This document shows positions 1-10,965 of a stretch of DNA of 64,000 bases, in pieces. The first letter of the stretch is position 1. Each line of letters starts with the position of its first letter. The position numbers and the translations under genes are program-made. A model generated the notes under the pieces. The model was given only the letters and a program-made list of their open reading frames with translations, was not told where the DNA came from and did not search any database. The DNA is taken from assembly GCA_039707465.1 (NCBI GenBank), contig CM077644.1:218431462-218495461 (forward strand), given 5' to 3'. The DNA is from Rhabdophis nuchalis (lineage: Eukaryota; Chordata; Lepidosauria; Squamata; Natricidae).

Positions 1-120
1 CCTAAAAAAAACCCAAGCTGAGAGCAAAAATTATGCATCACATGGTCATTTTAGGAAACTTTGTGGATAAAAAAGAATCATGACTGCACTTCGCTTGTTA
101 TGTTCATATATGTATATGTA

Positions 121-178
121 TATGTGTGCGTGTGCATGTGTGTGTGTGAGTGTGTGTGTGTGTGAGTGTGTGTGTGTA
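121..178. repeat. (TG)n microsatellite
   Basis: Imperfect TG dinucleotide run broken by CATG, GAGT and GTATG variants. It lies just before the tRNA-derived SINE. No coding content. Confidence 0.9.
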
Positions 179-183
179 TGATA

Positions 184-336
184 AGGGAGTAGAGCTCATG
201 GCTTAATGGTTAAGGCAATTGCCTGACATGTAAATAGCCTGAGTTCGAATCCCAGTAAGAGTATGGCTAGCTGATGAGAGCTAAATAGCTCGAAATAGAT
301 CTATCCTAGTCTCCCTGTATTTTATTTATCTATCAC
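184..336 (+). mobile_element. tRNA-derived SINE, full-length-looking copy
   Basis: The first 75 bases fold like a tRNA head. An A-box-like TGGCTTAATGGTTAAG is followed about 30 bases later by a B box, GAGTTCGAATCCC. These form an internal RNA polymerase III promoter in SINEs. The body then carries a conserved stretch around CTGATGAGAGCTAAATAGC that ends in a TTTATT/TATC-rich tail. The same body recurs alone at 473-541, which shows this is a dispersed repeat and not a working tRNA gene. The tRNA species of origin is not clear, and I do not know the family name. It is distinct from the Sauria-type SINEs at 18.5, 26.7 and 45.3 kb. Confidence 0.7.
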
Positions 337-472
337 CACAAATGCACACAAAATGGTTTCCTGCCTGGAAGGCTCCTAGGTTGGAGTTGAAAGGCAAAAT
401 GGGTAGCAGTATGCTCCCTTCCTCCCATATTTGGGCATACCAGGTGCTCTGACATAAACACTGATATATATA

Positions 473-541
473 TGGCAAGCTGATGAGAGCTAAAAAGCTC
501 GAAATAGATCTATACTAGTCTCCCTGACTTATTTATTGATC
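473..541 (+). mobile_element. 3' fragment of the SINE seen at 184-336
   Basis: Repeats the body of the upstream SINE (GGCAAGCTGATGAGAGC, then CTCGAAATAGATCTAT and CTAGTCTCCCTG) with few differences, and lacks the tRNA head. It is therefore 5'-truncated. It is followed by a TG microsatellite at about 560-604. Confidence 0.75.
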
Positions 542-559
542 AGCTCAAAAACGTAACAC

Positions 560-940
560 ACATATGTGTGTGTGCGTGTGTGTGCGTGTGTGTGTGTGTG
601 TGTGTATCTAACTAGCTGATAACCTGTCGTTGCCCGGGTATTTATTTATAGGGGGAAAATGTCTAGACCAAACGTAATTCCTAATGTTGTATCTTCTCTC
701 TTACCAGAGGAAACCCCCTTGTGGGGTACTGTGAAGGTATACCATGGCAACTCCACTGTGCTGTACAGTAGAATCCATCTTATGGCAGTACAGTAGAAGG
801 CATTTGAAGGCTGTATCAGAACACAAACCCTGGCAGGTGTTAGGGGTGTCTTATCCCCCCAGTATTTTTTTTCCAGACAGTAAGTCATCTGTGTACCAAG
901 TTTGGTTGAAATTGCTTGAGGCGTTCCAGAGTTATGCTGG

Positions 941-977
<37 letters not shown>
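560..977 (+). repeat. (TG)n, old interspersed repeat starting CTAGCTGATAACC, ending in (AC)n
   Basis: A TG run (about 560-604) leads into a segment opening CTAGCTGATAACCTGTCG with GTTGCCCGGG, closing with CCAAGTTTGGTTGAAATTGC and a perfect AC run at about 941-977. The CTAGC...CCCGG opening resembles the repeat at 2647-3160, so both probably belong to one dispersed class. I cannot name the family. Frames across it are repeat-derived. Confidence 0.5.
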
Positions 978-981
<4 letters not shown>

Positions 982-2646
982 ATAAGATAATTTTGAAGTA
1001 TTTCTCAGTCATCACAACAATTCCACATGTATTGGAATAAAAAAATGATTTTCAAAGCGAGGAATATAAATTGTACACAGAGCAGCCCAGTGACAGTTTT
1101 CTTGAATAAATAAGCTCTGTGGGACACAATGTTAAAAAAAGAGATTTCCAGAAACTCTAAGTGGCTCTGAAAGTTTTGTATAAACTTGCAGCCCAAACCC
1201 TAGATTGTAGTCAATCACTTGGAAATCTATGGCATAAACATTTCCCTTTTTTTATAATTAGTAATCATAATAGTAATAATAATTTGTGGGGAGAGACATA
1301 CGTAATAAAGGAAACAGTTTATGGAAAGGAAATGTTCATGGGAACAAATCAGCTAGGGAAAGAGTTTGGGAACTCCTGTCTATGTACATGCATTTCCTCT
1401 GTGAGCAGAAATGATCACTGTTGCATGATTCCTGCAAGAAGCATCATAGTCTTGGATGTCCTAAAGCGACTGTCAAATAAATATGGGTAATCCTACAGAT
1501 CTGGCTCCATGCAGCTGACACAGCAGACAGTCCTCAACCTGAATCATGGAAGATATCCTTGAGAAGACTTTGGGACAGAAAAAACAGGATATACCATTTA
1601 AAATAAATGTTACTTCATTGAAAATGATTTCCGTAATTTATCATTTAAATATAAGCTGTGTGCTATGTTTGGTCTTCTTAGTGCTATAAATCTCTGTAAT
1701 CCTTATATATATAGCCAAGAGATGATTAATATCGTTAAGAGATTACTCTTTTCATTTCATTTCTTTATTGCTTAGATGCTGAGGAGATCATGGCAAGGGC
1801 TCAAATCAATCTCTGAAATTGTTTAAAGCACGCATGCAGCCCCCTAACCCTTTTGCGGGAAAATCCTTTGTTGCTTTAACACCGTAACAGCATAAACTCT
1901 TCCTTTTAGTCTGCTATTTGTCAATCACATGATGCTTGTCTTGATCTCTCGATCAGCTGTGCTTCGTTATCAGCTAAATGGCACTGTTATGGTCTCTTAC
2001 ATCATTTCAGGATATTCTAAAAATAACAGCCGAAGGGAGGAGGGTGCTGAAATTATTACCTCTTAGCTATCAGTTATTCTGTCATGATTTCAAGAGCTTC
2101 TTCACTGGATAAACATATCCCGAGGGTTTCCACTGGAGATGCATCTTGCATAGACATGAATCTAACAGGGATAAGTGAGTTATATGTGATGTCATGAACA
2201 TCTAGACTACTAAAATATAGCGAGCATATTTTTTTCAACTTTATGTCACCCAACAGAATAATGTTTTCCTCTGGATTGCGTTCATTCAAAATTCTGCACA
2301 TTTTCTTCCTAATACTTCAGCTTGCGTTTTTGTTTTTCTGTATTTACAGCATTCACCACTGCCTATCATGCATTATCGTCAAGCTCTGGATTTTTATTTT
2401 CATATGGAGACACCATCTAAAAATCAGTACTTGTTTTCTGTCAGCATCGTGGCCCTTTTATCAATAATTAACCCTATGCCTTCACTTTCCTGCATATTGA
2501 TATATTCATCAATTCCACCCCATAAGATCAGGCCACTTTTGTTCATCACTTCCTCTCCCATTCATTTAGTTTCAGAGAGACAACATATATATTTTCTTGT
2601 TTTCATTTTATTTGTTGGTTCATGTCTTTATCATTTATTCTTTTAC
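978..2646. other. No gene or repeat recognised
   Basis: AT-rich sequence with no repeat I recognise. A 75-codon minus-strand frame at 2074-2301 begins with ATG and ends in TAA, but has no recognisable domain; see the rejected list. Confidence 0.5.
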
Positions 2647-3160
2647 TAGCCATTCCCGGCCACGCGTTGCTGTAGCCCAGTCTGGTTAAATGGCCAACCA
2701 ATCTGTGTGTAGATCTACACCTGCACACACAAACATGTACACACAACCACCATATAACCCCCAACCTACCTACCTACTGTATTTCTCCCTCTCCCTCTCT
2801 ATCCCTCTACCTACCTACCTACCTACCTACCTACCTACCTACCTACCTACCTACCGCATTTCTCCCTCCTTCTCTCTATCTCTATGGAAAGAGTATTTTA
2901 TGTCATAAAGGATGACATAATACCTGTGGTCCATTGCTCTCTCTGTATCCATCTACCTACCTTTTTTACAATTTTTTACATTTCCGTTGCGTGTACCTGG
3001 CACAGGTGTGACATCTACACAATATATATATATATCATTGGTGCTGTATTTCAAAAGAATGTTGTGTGAAAATTTGGAAGCAATCAGTGCAGTACTTTCG
3101 GAGATTAGCGGTTTTGAACAAACTCATAATGACATTTTTATTTATATATATTCTTTATTA
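2647..3160 (+). repeat. Old interspersed repeat (ACTAGCCATTCCCGGCCACG class) with (CTAC)n
   Basis: Opens with ACTAGCCATTCCCGGCCACG and closes with the phrases GAAAATTTGGAAGCAATC and TTCGGAGATTAGCGG, followed by AT-rich sequence. A CTAC tetranucleotide array (about 2807-2854) sits inside, with diverged CTAC satellites on both sides. The opening is similar in design to 611-977. No domain is visible in translation. Confidence 0.5.
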
Positions 3161-3254
3161 TTGAAATGTTTCTATCTTCTGTCCATTATTGCTTTTCTGT
3201 TCATTATTGCTTTAATCAGTTAAGGCATTCACAGAAAGATAGGTCTACCTATAT

Positions 3255-3688
3255 CAAGGGTTGAGCTTCAAAATTTTTAGCAAGGGCTTCTCTGCCCAGT
3301 TGCTGGGTGGGCGCTACCACAGTGGGTGTGGCCTAGTTGGACCACCATCATGGGAGGGGGGGCGTTTTTGCCTTTCCCAGGCTCGGGAGGCTTTCCTTGA
3401 GTCTCCAGGAGGGCGAAAATGACTTCCCCGGGCTTCAGAGGCCCTCTGGAGGCCAGAAACAGGCCTGTTTCCGCCCTTCCCAAACTTCCTGTAGGCCCAT
3501 TTTTCACCCTCCCTGAGACTCTGTGTGAGCCCTGCACTTACCTGCATCAAAAATGGGCTGCATGGCGACTCCTGGGAGGGGCAGGGTGAGGTGGGTGGGC
3601 CCAGCCAGGAATGGGATTTGGGGGTTCTCCAAACTGTACAGAATCTTAGCTAGAACCCCTGCAAACATCCAGCAGCCCACCCCTGTAT
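3255..3688. mobile_element. GC-rich non-autonomous hAT-like element (degenerate)
   Basis: A 430-bp GC-rich block in AT-rich surroundings. The right end, CAGCAGCCCACCCCTG, is the inverse of a CAGGGGTGGGC hAT-type end. The left end CAAGGGTTGAGCTTC is a diverged version of it. The body carries a purine/pyrimidine-rich stretch on fat-codon-free sequence typical of hAT MITEs. No clear 8-bp target duplication remains, so it is old. Open frames here come from GC richness. Confidence 0.45.
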
Positions 3689-3689
3689 C

Positions 3690-4850
3690 TGTGCCACAAA
3701 TAACATTCTCTCCCTGTGGAAAGGATGGTATCAATTTTGCCCAGTATTTCACCAATACAACACCAAACATGTTTGTGCTACTCAAGGCAAGTTAGTAGGA
3801 TCTCTAATCTAGAGGCTATTTTGCAAGCTTTGTTTGGCACCTACCAGAAGGTATCCACAAAATAGTAACATTTTTAAGATGATGATTTAGTGGAGAGTCT
3901 GCTATTTTATTGTATGGACATACTTGACTGCCTCCCCAGTTCATTCCACCCTTTGGCATTTTACAGCTGTTTTCCATTTGCAATATATTATCAGAATGAA
4001 TGCTGTCTATGCTGCAATCTATATCTGCTTTTGTACACGTATTTCAGACACAATAGGAGAAGATATATATTTCTGGGAGAAAATACAGGGTTAGTGTCAT
4101 GCCAAAGATTTTATTTTATCATTGGAAAGCCTCGCACTTGCAAAGCAAGCTCGGTGTTTATCCTTAGTATCTAAAGATTCGCAGTCCTGATGGTTAGTGT
4201 GCATATTTTGTTTCCAAACAGAAACTTGGAAATCATCCAGCATCAGCGGAAGCTGCTCATTGTAACAAGAAAGCTTGGGACAATAATAAAAAAAAGGTTA
4301 TGCTAAATGATTCATGATTGTTTGCAGGTCATAAATATTTCTCTGCAGCAAGCAGAAATGCAAATGCATGATTAAGCAAACTATTGATGTTTTCTCCAGC
4401 TTTAAAAAATTGAGTTTCAATACTGAATGTTAAACAAACTAGCAAGGAACTCAAAATTATTCTTATGGGAAACCTCTCCCCTCCCCTTATTTTAACTAAC
4501 ACAAAGCAGATATACTGACCTTGAGGAAAGAAGGTAACACACATGTTGTTTCTGACAGATCTCTGCATGGAGTGAAAATGGGAACAGAGGCAGATTCACA
4601 TAATTCGTATGCAACCCAACATCATCGTGTTAAAAAAAAATCTCTGAAAAAGTAATTGTCAGAGGGGCAGCTATCTTCTTTTGGGCGAAACAAAAGTCAA
4701 TGATACCTTCGACATGAAAAGATTTTTTTGTTTATCTATTTCATCAGATATGAATGTGATGAAATAAACCATCACGCATGGTATGAGGGTGGGGGTAAAT
4801 GGTTTTTAACTGAGTATTTCTAGTGTTATGTGTGGGGTTTGGTAGCCATA
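3690..4850. other. No gene or repeat recognised
   Basis: AT-rich sequence without coding signal or recognised repeat. Confidence 0.5.
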
Positions 4851-5150
4851 TAGAATAGAATAGAATAGAATAGAATAGAATAGAATAGAATAGAATAACA
4901 GAGTTGGAAGGGATCTTGGAAGTCTTCTAGTCCAAAACTCCTGCCTAGGCAGGAAACTCTGCATCACTTCAGACAAATGGATATCCAACATCTTAAAAAC
5001 TTCTAGTATTGGAGCATTCACAACTTCTGGAGGCAAGTTGTTCCATTGATTAATTGTTCTAACTGTCAGGAAATTTTTCCTTAGTTCTTCTCTCCTTGAT
5101 TAGTTTCCATCCATTGCTTCTTGTCCTGCCCTCAGGTGCTTGGGACATTT
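4851..5150 (-). mobile_element. CR1 LINE 3' end with (AATAG)n tail, antisense
   Basis: Read on the minus strand this is the end of CR1 ORF2 and its short 3' UTR, finishing ...CCAACTCTGTTATTCTATTC. On the plus strand the tail is about nine AATAG units (4851-4897), followed by ACAGAGTTGGAAGGGATC. The codons for the conserved WNSLPPEVVNAP phrase are recognisable but broken by indels. Insertion is 5'-truncated, as is usual for target-primed reverse transcription. Related CR1 copies lie at 13350-14715, 15895-16245, 25795-26322 and 34565-34822. Confidence 0.85.
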
Positions 5151-5795
5151 GTTTATTAAACAAAATTAAAAAATACATGTGATTTTTTTTCTCCTTCCTG
5201 AACCAAGGGCATTACGTATAGAGAAAAGAAAGATTCATATAAGAGACACAAACCTGTCAAGCAATGGTAGCATTTCATACTTCTAGTAATCTATGAAAGC
5301 TTAAACAGGAAATGGTTAAGGTTCCATAAGATTTTTTTCCATGCAAAGCATAGGAACTGCCTACTTCCTACACACAAGGAATAGTGGAGCCAGCCATATG
5401 TGATGGCTGCCTCAGGTGACAGATGCTTGCAAGCCCTCTGATCAAAGCAATGTCCCTTTTCATGTGGCATAGCACACATTAAAAAGGAGTGGGACTTTGA
5501 TCACATTACTATCACTGTCATCCTGATTTTTTTATACCTGCCACCCCCGCATCCAACAATGCTCTTGAAGAAATGTATTCTCTGAAAGAACAGCTCAGCA
5601 ATGGTATATATCCAAACTGACAGCCATCTCATCGGGTATAATGGATGACATTGGTGTTCCACCATTGCAATTGAACTAAGATACAGTCCAGTTGTCTTCT
5701 AGGTCAGCTTTCTTGTCTTTTACTTCAGGTGGCATCTTGGAGTGGAGTAGGGGTCTCAAAACTACTTCTATTTTTTAAAAAAAATTAGTCTAAAA

Positions 5796-5950
5796 CAGGG
5801 GTCCCCAATCCTCGATCGCCAGACCAGTGCCGGTCCTTGGCCATTTGGGATCTGGGCTGTGCAAGGAGCAGGCACATGCATGAAACCATCCTCTCCTGCC
5901 TGCCACCATTGCTGCTAGTCCACAGAGCCAGAAAGATTTGGGGACCGCTG
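5796..5950. mobile_element. hAT MITE (CAGGGGTCCCCAA ends)
   Basis: Begins CAGGGGTCCCCAATC and ends GATTTGGGGACCGCTG, giving inverted ends of about 14 bp typical of hAT elements. The flanks GTCTAAAA and GCTTAAAG match at 5 of 8 positions, so the target duplication has decayed. No transposase is encoded. Confidence 0.65.
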
Positions 5951-5992
5951 GCTTAAAGTGCTGAAAACATATTTATCAAAATGATATCCTAA

Positions 5993-6362
5993 GTCCGTGA
6001 TGTCGAACCTATGGCATGCCTGTACAAAGTGGCATGTGAAGCCAAGTCGCCCGGCACGCACGGCCTTGCCTGTTTGTCTTCCAGGACTCTGGTGCACATG
6101 TGTATGTGACAATCAGATGTCTGCATGCATGACAGTGCCAAAACCCAGTGTGTGCATGCACGCTGGCCAGCTGGTTGTTGGGTGCACATGCGCACCAGAA
6201 CCTGGAGGTTTGGCTTTTCTGGCCCGCTATCCTTTTGTGCACGCAGCAGTGCCCAAAACCAAGCTGTGCATGCATGCTGCCCAGCTGATCGTTGGCCATG
6301 CATACATGTTAGAACCTGGAAGTTCAGCTTTTCCGGAGTGCGGCCCTAACAAGCACACACAC
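5993..6362. repeat. Old repeat with internal duplication (about 110 bp unit)
   Basis: A CpG- and GCATGC-rich block. Two internal segments are related: 6135-6220 and 6250-6335 both run CAAAACC..GTGCATGCA..GCTG..CCAGCTG.T.GTTGG ..AGAACCTGGA. The opening, GATGTCGAACCTATGGCA, resembles the end of a hAT-type element, but no clear terminal repeat or target duplication is left. Open frames on both strands have no protein similarity that I recognise. Confidence 0.45.
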
Positions 6363-7611
6363 ATGCATGTGCAAGACATTTCCACATGTCGACAAAGTTC
6401 ACCCTTACAGTCTTAAGTAATGGCAATGAAGGCGGACGCAAAGATATTTTTTGTTAAATGAGAAACTATGCTGGCAGCAGAAAAGCACTAAAAATCATTG
6501 TGGATTGCTGCGTAACTAATTTAGAGATTTTCCTCAGATGAAAAAACTTGATTAAATTCATTTGTCAGATGAGTTTTCAGTATTTCACTCATTGATTACA
6601 TTTGGATGTATATAAATGTGCAGACCAATGAAAATAATGCTTCTGGGTTTAAAAACATACATACTGTTTTTTTAGCCGACTGTTGCTTGATGATGTAGTG
6701 GGCATCCGCTTACTAACAAGCATTCAGAAGTTAATCTAAGAAATATCAGCATTGTAAGGCTAAATCCAGTGTAATGGATGGACTTTGTTCAAGGGAGTTG
6801 CCCATCCTCTCTTCCTCTCTGCAAATCCCCACATTCCTGTCAAAATTACTTTAGGATCTGTATCTGTTTTGGCAGCTTGCAGAGAGTTATAAGAGGATGG
6901 GGGACTTTGAACCACGAGGGTGTGTGATTACAGAGGAAAGGAAACAGTAGATATAACCCCTAATTAAGAGTCATGTAGCAAGAACTTGGTATTAAGAATG
7001 TATTATGCTGTTTATGCTTGTAATTTCAAAGGCTATTTCTGTAAATTTCACTCAAAATAACAAAGCAGGGTGTCAAAGATGCTTCCATTCTCAGGAACAT
7101 CTAAATGTTTGCTTTGCTTTCTGATTATATACTCTGTGTGTGTGTGTGTGCGTGCGCCAATCACAAGTCTCAGTAAATTATTGTCATATAACAAGAAGGT
7201 CAATCAATGTGTTACAAAATTAACTGCAATAAGATACTAGATCCCTCCTCACCCAAAAGATATTCAGGGAGAAGGGAGCCTAAAACAAGCACAATACTGA
7301 ACAAATATTCTGTTTCTTGTCTTTTTCCCCCAAAAGGAAAGAATAAATCCGCCGTTCTTTAAAACTGAAAAAATAGCTGAATGAAAAACAATTTGTAATT
7401 GAAAAATGATTGTCTTTAGCAACTCCAAATGTACAAAATTGTAAACTAAGGTCCAAATAACTATTCTAATTTTCTTAAATGAGGCAGATTTGCAACATGG
7501 ATTATCTGGACTTTTTTTTCATTCTGGGTTCAGACAACATTGGTCAACTACCTTTTGAGGGCTTAAGGTGGGAATGGAGAAGCTCAGGCCTCTCCTTTCT
7601 CCTTTTTCTAC
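6363..7611. other. No gene recognised; short (TG)n near 7135
   Basis: AT-rich sequence. A short TG run with CGTGCG follows ATACTCTG near 7135-7155. Nothing else is recognisable. Confidence 0.5.
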
Positions 7612-7990
7612 CGTGTTTCCCTGAAAATAAGACAGGGTCTTATTTTCTTTTGATCCCCATAATAAGGGCTTAGACTTATTATCGTGGGGGAGCAGGCTTA
7701 TTATCTTTTGGCAGGTGGCAGGCGGGGCAGGTGAGAAGTGAGACTTGTGCCTTACCTTTCCAGCTCCATTGCGTTCCTCGCCATTGTATCCAAGGAAACA
7801 CATTGTAAACAAACCTTCTCACAAGTTCAAACTTCTGGGGGCGGGGGGGGGGGATGGCAGGTAAAACGGGGGATGGGGTGGAGCAGGGCGGGCCATGAGA
7901 TGTGGGTCTTACTGGACACTGGGCAGCTCCGTCACATTTCTCAGCTGGTCTCTGCAGGGAAACACTTTGTACAGTAAAGAAAAACTTCTC
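7612..7990. mobile_element. Probable DNA-transposon-derived repeat (CCGTGTTTCCC class)
   Basis: Starts ACCGTGTTTCCCTGAAAATA followed by the internally inverted phrase AAGACAGGGTCTTATTTTC. The motif AATAAGACC/AATAAGCCC recurs at 38005-38120 in a second, shorter copy. Two tandem-like parts (about 7690-7815 and 7840-7985) both contain a GAGATG/GTGAGAAG, CAGCTCC.T..CRTT, ACAC.TTGTA, and CTTCTC.CAAGT series, suggesting an internal duplication. A G9 run lies at 7842-7851. I do not name the family. Confidence 0.45.
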
Positions 7991-8830
7991 GCAAGTGCAA
8001 GCAATTAGCAACTTCTCCAACTCGTTGTTAATTGCTGTGAGCAATTAACAGCTGCTATGAGCCAAGCCCAGAGTTATTTGACCACCATTCCTACATATTT
8101 TATAAACAAACAAACAAACACATAAGTGTCAAGGTTTTCAAAATTCTTCTTCCGTTCAAAATCAGTTCAAAAGTTTAATGTTCCTGTGCATGAAATGCGA
8201 ATCTAGCAGTCATAAGGCATCTTGAAGTATCGTTAGTCTTTTAACCTTAAAGAAAAAAAGAGGCCACAGAATAAACTATGGAAGCAAAGCATACTCCAAA
8301 ACAGAAAACAGTGCACCTGCAAAGGATTTAGAATAAGGCACATGGATGGGGGAATTAGACTGGTGACACTTGTCAGCTATCTAGGAGATAGCAGAAAGAA
8401 ATAGTCCAAGAAGCTCAATCCTGACCGGTATTTTTTTTTAAATGCAAAAACAACCACTTCTGTTATTCTTCAGGAAAAAGAGGGCAATATTAATGGCGCT
8501 GCAAGAAAAACCGAGCTGGAACACATTTCTAGGTTGTCAGGATGTGTATATGTGTGGATGACCAGGTCTACTGTGTGTGCATCTATTTTCTGGAATGGAA
8601 AGGATTAAATGATATACAGGGATTGTATTGTTATAATTGCAAAGACCACATGCACACACACAAAATATATAGAAGATTTCTGATGTAGAAGAAATCAGGA
8701 ATCTTTCGTCCACCATGACTGCCAATGTGAGTTAGGGGATGCACGAATGAACAAGCAGAAAGCAGTAAAGTCCCATCAAGTAGCTGCAAGGAATTCTCTG
8801 TATTTTATATAACCATGGGCATTGGGATAT

Positions 8831-8856
8831 AGCTCTCTCTCTCTCTCTCTCTCTCG

Positions 8857-8890
<34 letters not shown>

Positions 8891-8910
8891 ATGTCTGTGT
8901 GTGTGTGTGC
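8831..8910. repeat. (CT)n/(GT)n microsatellite at the 5' edge of a LINE
   Basis: CT dinucleotides with TCGCTC interruptions, followed by a short GT run. The LINE body starts directly after it (GACTCGACTGAGGACC), so the microsatellite was probably the insertion site. Confidence 0.9.
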
Positions 8911-10965
8911 GACTCGACTGAGGACCTAGTGGCCATATGGTTAAGTGCGGCCACGGGGGCCTTGGACCGAGTCGCGCCCTTGCGGCCTCTCTTGCGGCGA
9001 CGAATCACCCAGGCTCCCTGGTTTACTGAGGAGCTTCGGGGGATGAAACGCCACAAGAGACGCCTAGAGAGCAGATGGAGATCCTCTCGCTCCGAAGCCG
9101 ACCGAACACTAGTGAGAACCCATATTAGGGCTTACTTAGTGGCGATAAGGGTGGCCAAACGTGAGTATTGTGCCACCCTAATTGCATCCGCAGATAACCG
9201 CCCTGCCGCCCTGTTTGGGGTGACCCGCTCCCTCCTTCACCAGAGGCCGCGGGAAGCCCCTCTACAAGGGCGAGCAGAGGAATTTGGGATTTATCTGCAG
9301 GAGAAAATCACTCGGATTCGGAATGAGCTACCCTCCATCGACAGTGGTCCTGTGGGACTGTCCGAGGCTAGTCTTGAGGTTCCTGCTTGGGAGGAGTTTG
9401 ACTTTGTTACCACCGAGGATATGGACAGGCTGTCAAGGAAACTTAGAGCGACCACATGTTTATTGGACCCGTGTCCCTCCTGGCTTGTACTGGCATCCTG
9501 GGAGACGACACGAGGCTGGCTCCAGGGCATTGTCAACGCATCTTTGAGTGAGGGGTCCTTGCCTGCCGTCTTGAAAGAGGCAGTAGTGAGGCCCCTCCTC
9601 AAGAAGCCTTCCCTGGACCCAGCTTTACTAGAGAACTATCGTCCAGTCTCCAACCTTCACTTTCTGGTGAAGGTTGTTGAGAGTGTGGTAGCCCAACAGT
9701 TTCCACAACACCTGGAGGAAGTTGATTATCTAGACCCGCGCCAGTCCGGCTTCCGACCCGGTCACAGTACCAAGACGGCATTGGTCGCGTTGGTTGATGA
9801 TCTCTGGAGGGCGCGGGATAGAGGGTATTCCTCTATCCTAGTCCTATTAGACCTCTCGGCGGCTTTTGATACCATCGACCATGGTATCCTATTGCACCGA
9901 CTGGGGGGGTTGGGGCTGGGAGGCACCATTTTGCGGTGGTTCTCATCCTACCTCTCTGGTCGGTCGCAATATGTGTTGACGGGAGGGCAGAGGTCGACCT
10001 CGAGACCCCTCTTATGTGGGGTTCCTCAGGGGTCGGTCCTCTCGCCCCTCCTGTTTAACACATATATGAAGCCGCTGGGTGAGATCATCCGTGGTTTTGG
10101 GGTGGAGTACCATCTGTACGCTGACGACACCCAGCTGTACATATCCACCCCAGACCACCCCAACGATGCCGCCGAAGTGCTGTCCCGGTGTTTGGAAGCC
10201 GTACGGATCTGGATGGGTGGTAACAAACTCAAGCTCAACCCTGCCAAGACTGAGTGGCTGTGGTTTCCGGCACCCCGGTTCAGCCAGATTACTCCAACTC
10301 TGGCCATCGGGGGCGAAACACTGGCCCCCGTGGAGAGGGCGCGCAATTTGGGTGTCCTCCTGGATTCCCGGCTGTCCTTGGAGGACCATGTGACGGCCGT
10401 GGCCAGGGGGGCATTTCATCAGGTACGCCTGATGCGCCAATTGCGCCCCTTACTGGACCGGGCTGCCCTTTGCACAGTCACTCAAGCTCTCGTGACGTCC
10501 CGTCTCGACTACTGTAATGCTCTCTACATGGGGCTTCCCTTGAGGTGCACTCGAAAGCTACAGCTAGTCCAAAACGCAGCTGCGCGGGTAATTACGGGAG
10601 CCACCAGAAGCTCCCATATAACACCAATCCTGCGCGAGCTGCATTGGCTTCCTGTGGTCTTTCGGGTGCGCTTCAAGGTTCTGACGACCATCTTTAAAGC
10701 GCTCCATGGCTCGGGGCCTAGTTATATGCGAGACCGTCTCCTGCCCCATACATCCCTTAGACCGATCCGCTCCCACAGAGAGGGCCTTCTCAGGGTGCCG
10801 TCGGCCGGACAATGCCGACTGGCGACACCCAGGGGAAGAGCCTTCTCTGCGGCGGGCCCTGCCCTTTGGAACGACCTACCCCCTGAACTCCGGACCATCA
10901 CCGACCTCCGCCTCTTCCGCAAATGTTTAAAGACATATTTTTTCCATCAAGCCGGCCTAGCCTAA
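8899..10965 (+). CDS. L2/CR1-group LINE ORF2, 5'-truncated, reverse transcriptase frame open
   Basis: Non-LTR retrotransposon ORF2, the enzyme that copies LINE RNA at a nicked target. The frame is open for 688 codons. The first few codons come from the GT microsatellite, so the real LINE sequence starts at about codon 5 and the listed ATG is not the native start. Reverse transcriptase motifs appear in order: QSGFRPGHST near residue 283, [13 protein letters not shown] near 316, [14 protein letters not shown] near 374, and the catalytic YADDTQLY near 406. The C-terminal region contains SRLDYCNALYMGLP, LHWLPV and LWNDLPPELR, typical of the L2/CR1/Rex group. The N-terminal endonuclease expected in a full ORF2 is missing, so this copy cannot be autonomous. 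The second copy at 28150-32195 contains upstream sequence that this one lacks. Lack of stops suggests a fairly young insertion. Confidence 0.85.
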   Translation: MCVCDSTEDLVAIWLSAATGALDRVAPLRPLLRRRITQAPWFTEELRGMKRHKRRLESRWRSSRSEADRTLVRTHIRAYLVAIRVAKREYCATLIASADNRPAALFGVTRSLLHQRPREAPLQGRAEEFGIYLQEKITRIRNELPSIDSGPVGLSEASLEVPAWEEFDFVTTEDMDRLSRKLRATTCLLDPCPSWLVLASWETTRGWLQGIVNASLSEGSLPAVLKEAVVRPLLKKPSLDPALLENYRPVSNLHFLVKVVESVVAQQFPQHLEEVDYLDPRQSGFRPGHSTKTALVALVDDLWRARDRGYSSILVLLDLSAAFDTIDHGILLHRLGGLGLGGTILRWFSSYLSGRSQYVLTGGQRSTSRPLLCGVPQGSVLSPLLFNTYMKPLGEIIRGFGVEYHLYADDTQLYISTPDHPNDAAEVLSRCLEAVRIWMGGNKLKLNPAKTEWLWFPAPRFSQITPTLAIGGETLAPVERARNLGVLLDSRLSLEDHVTAVARGAFHQVRLMRQLRPLLDRAALCTVTQALVTSRLDYCNALYMGLPLRCTRKLQLVQNAAARVITGATRSSHITPILRELHWLPVVFRVRFKVLTTIFKALHGSGPSYMRDRLLPHTSLRPIRSHREGLLRVPSAGQCRLATPRGRAFSAAGPALWNDLPPELRTITDLRLFRKCLKTYFFHQAGLA

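Noticed and set aside
190..262. A tRNA gene
   Set aside because: A and B boxes are present but the arms do not pair as a full cloverleaf, and the segment is joined to a dispersed SINE body.
646..980. Overlapping frames ending in VCVCVC and THTHTH
   Set aside because: Translations of an AC/GT run inside an interspersed repeat.
2074..2301. 75-codon minus-strand frame starting MCRILNERNPEENIILLG
   Set aside because: Has ATG and stop and a plausible composition, but no recognised domain, no convincing acceptor, and a length expected by chance in 64 kb.
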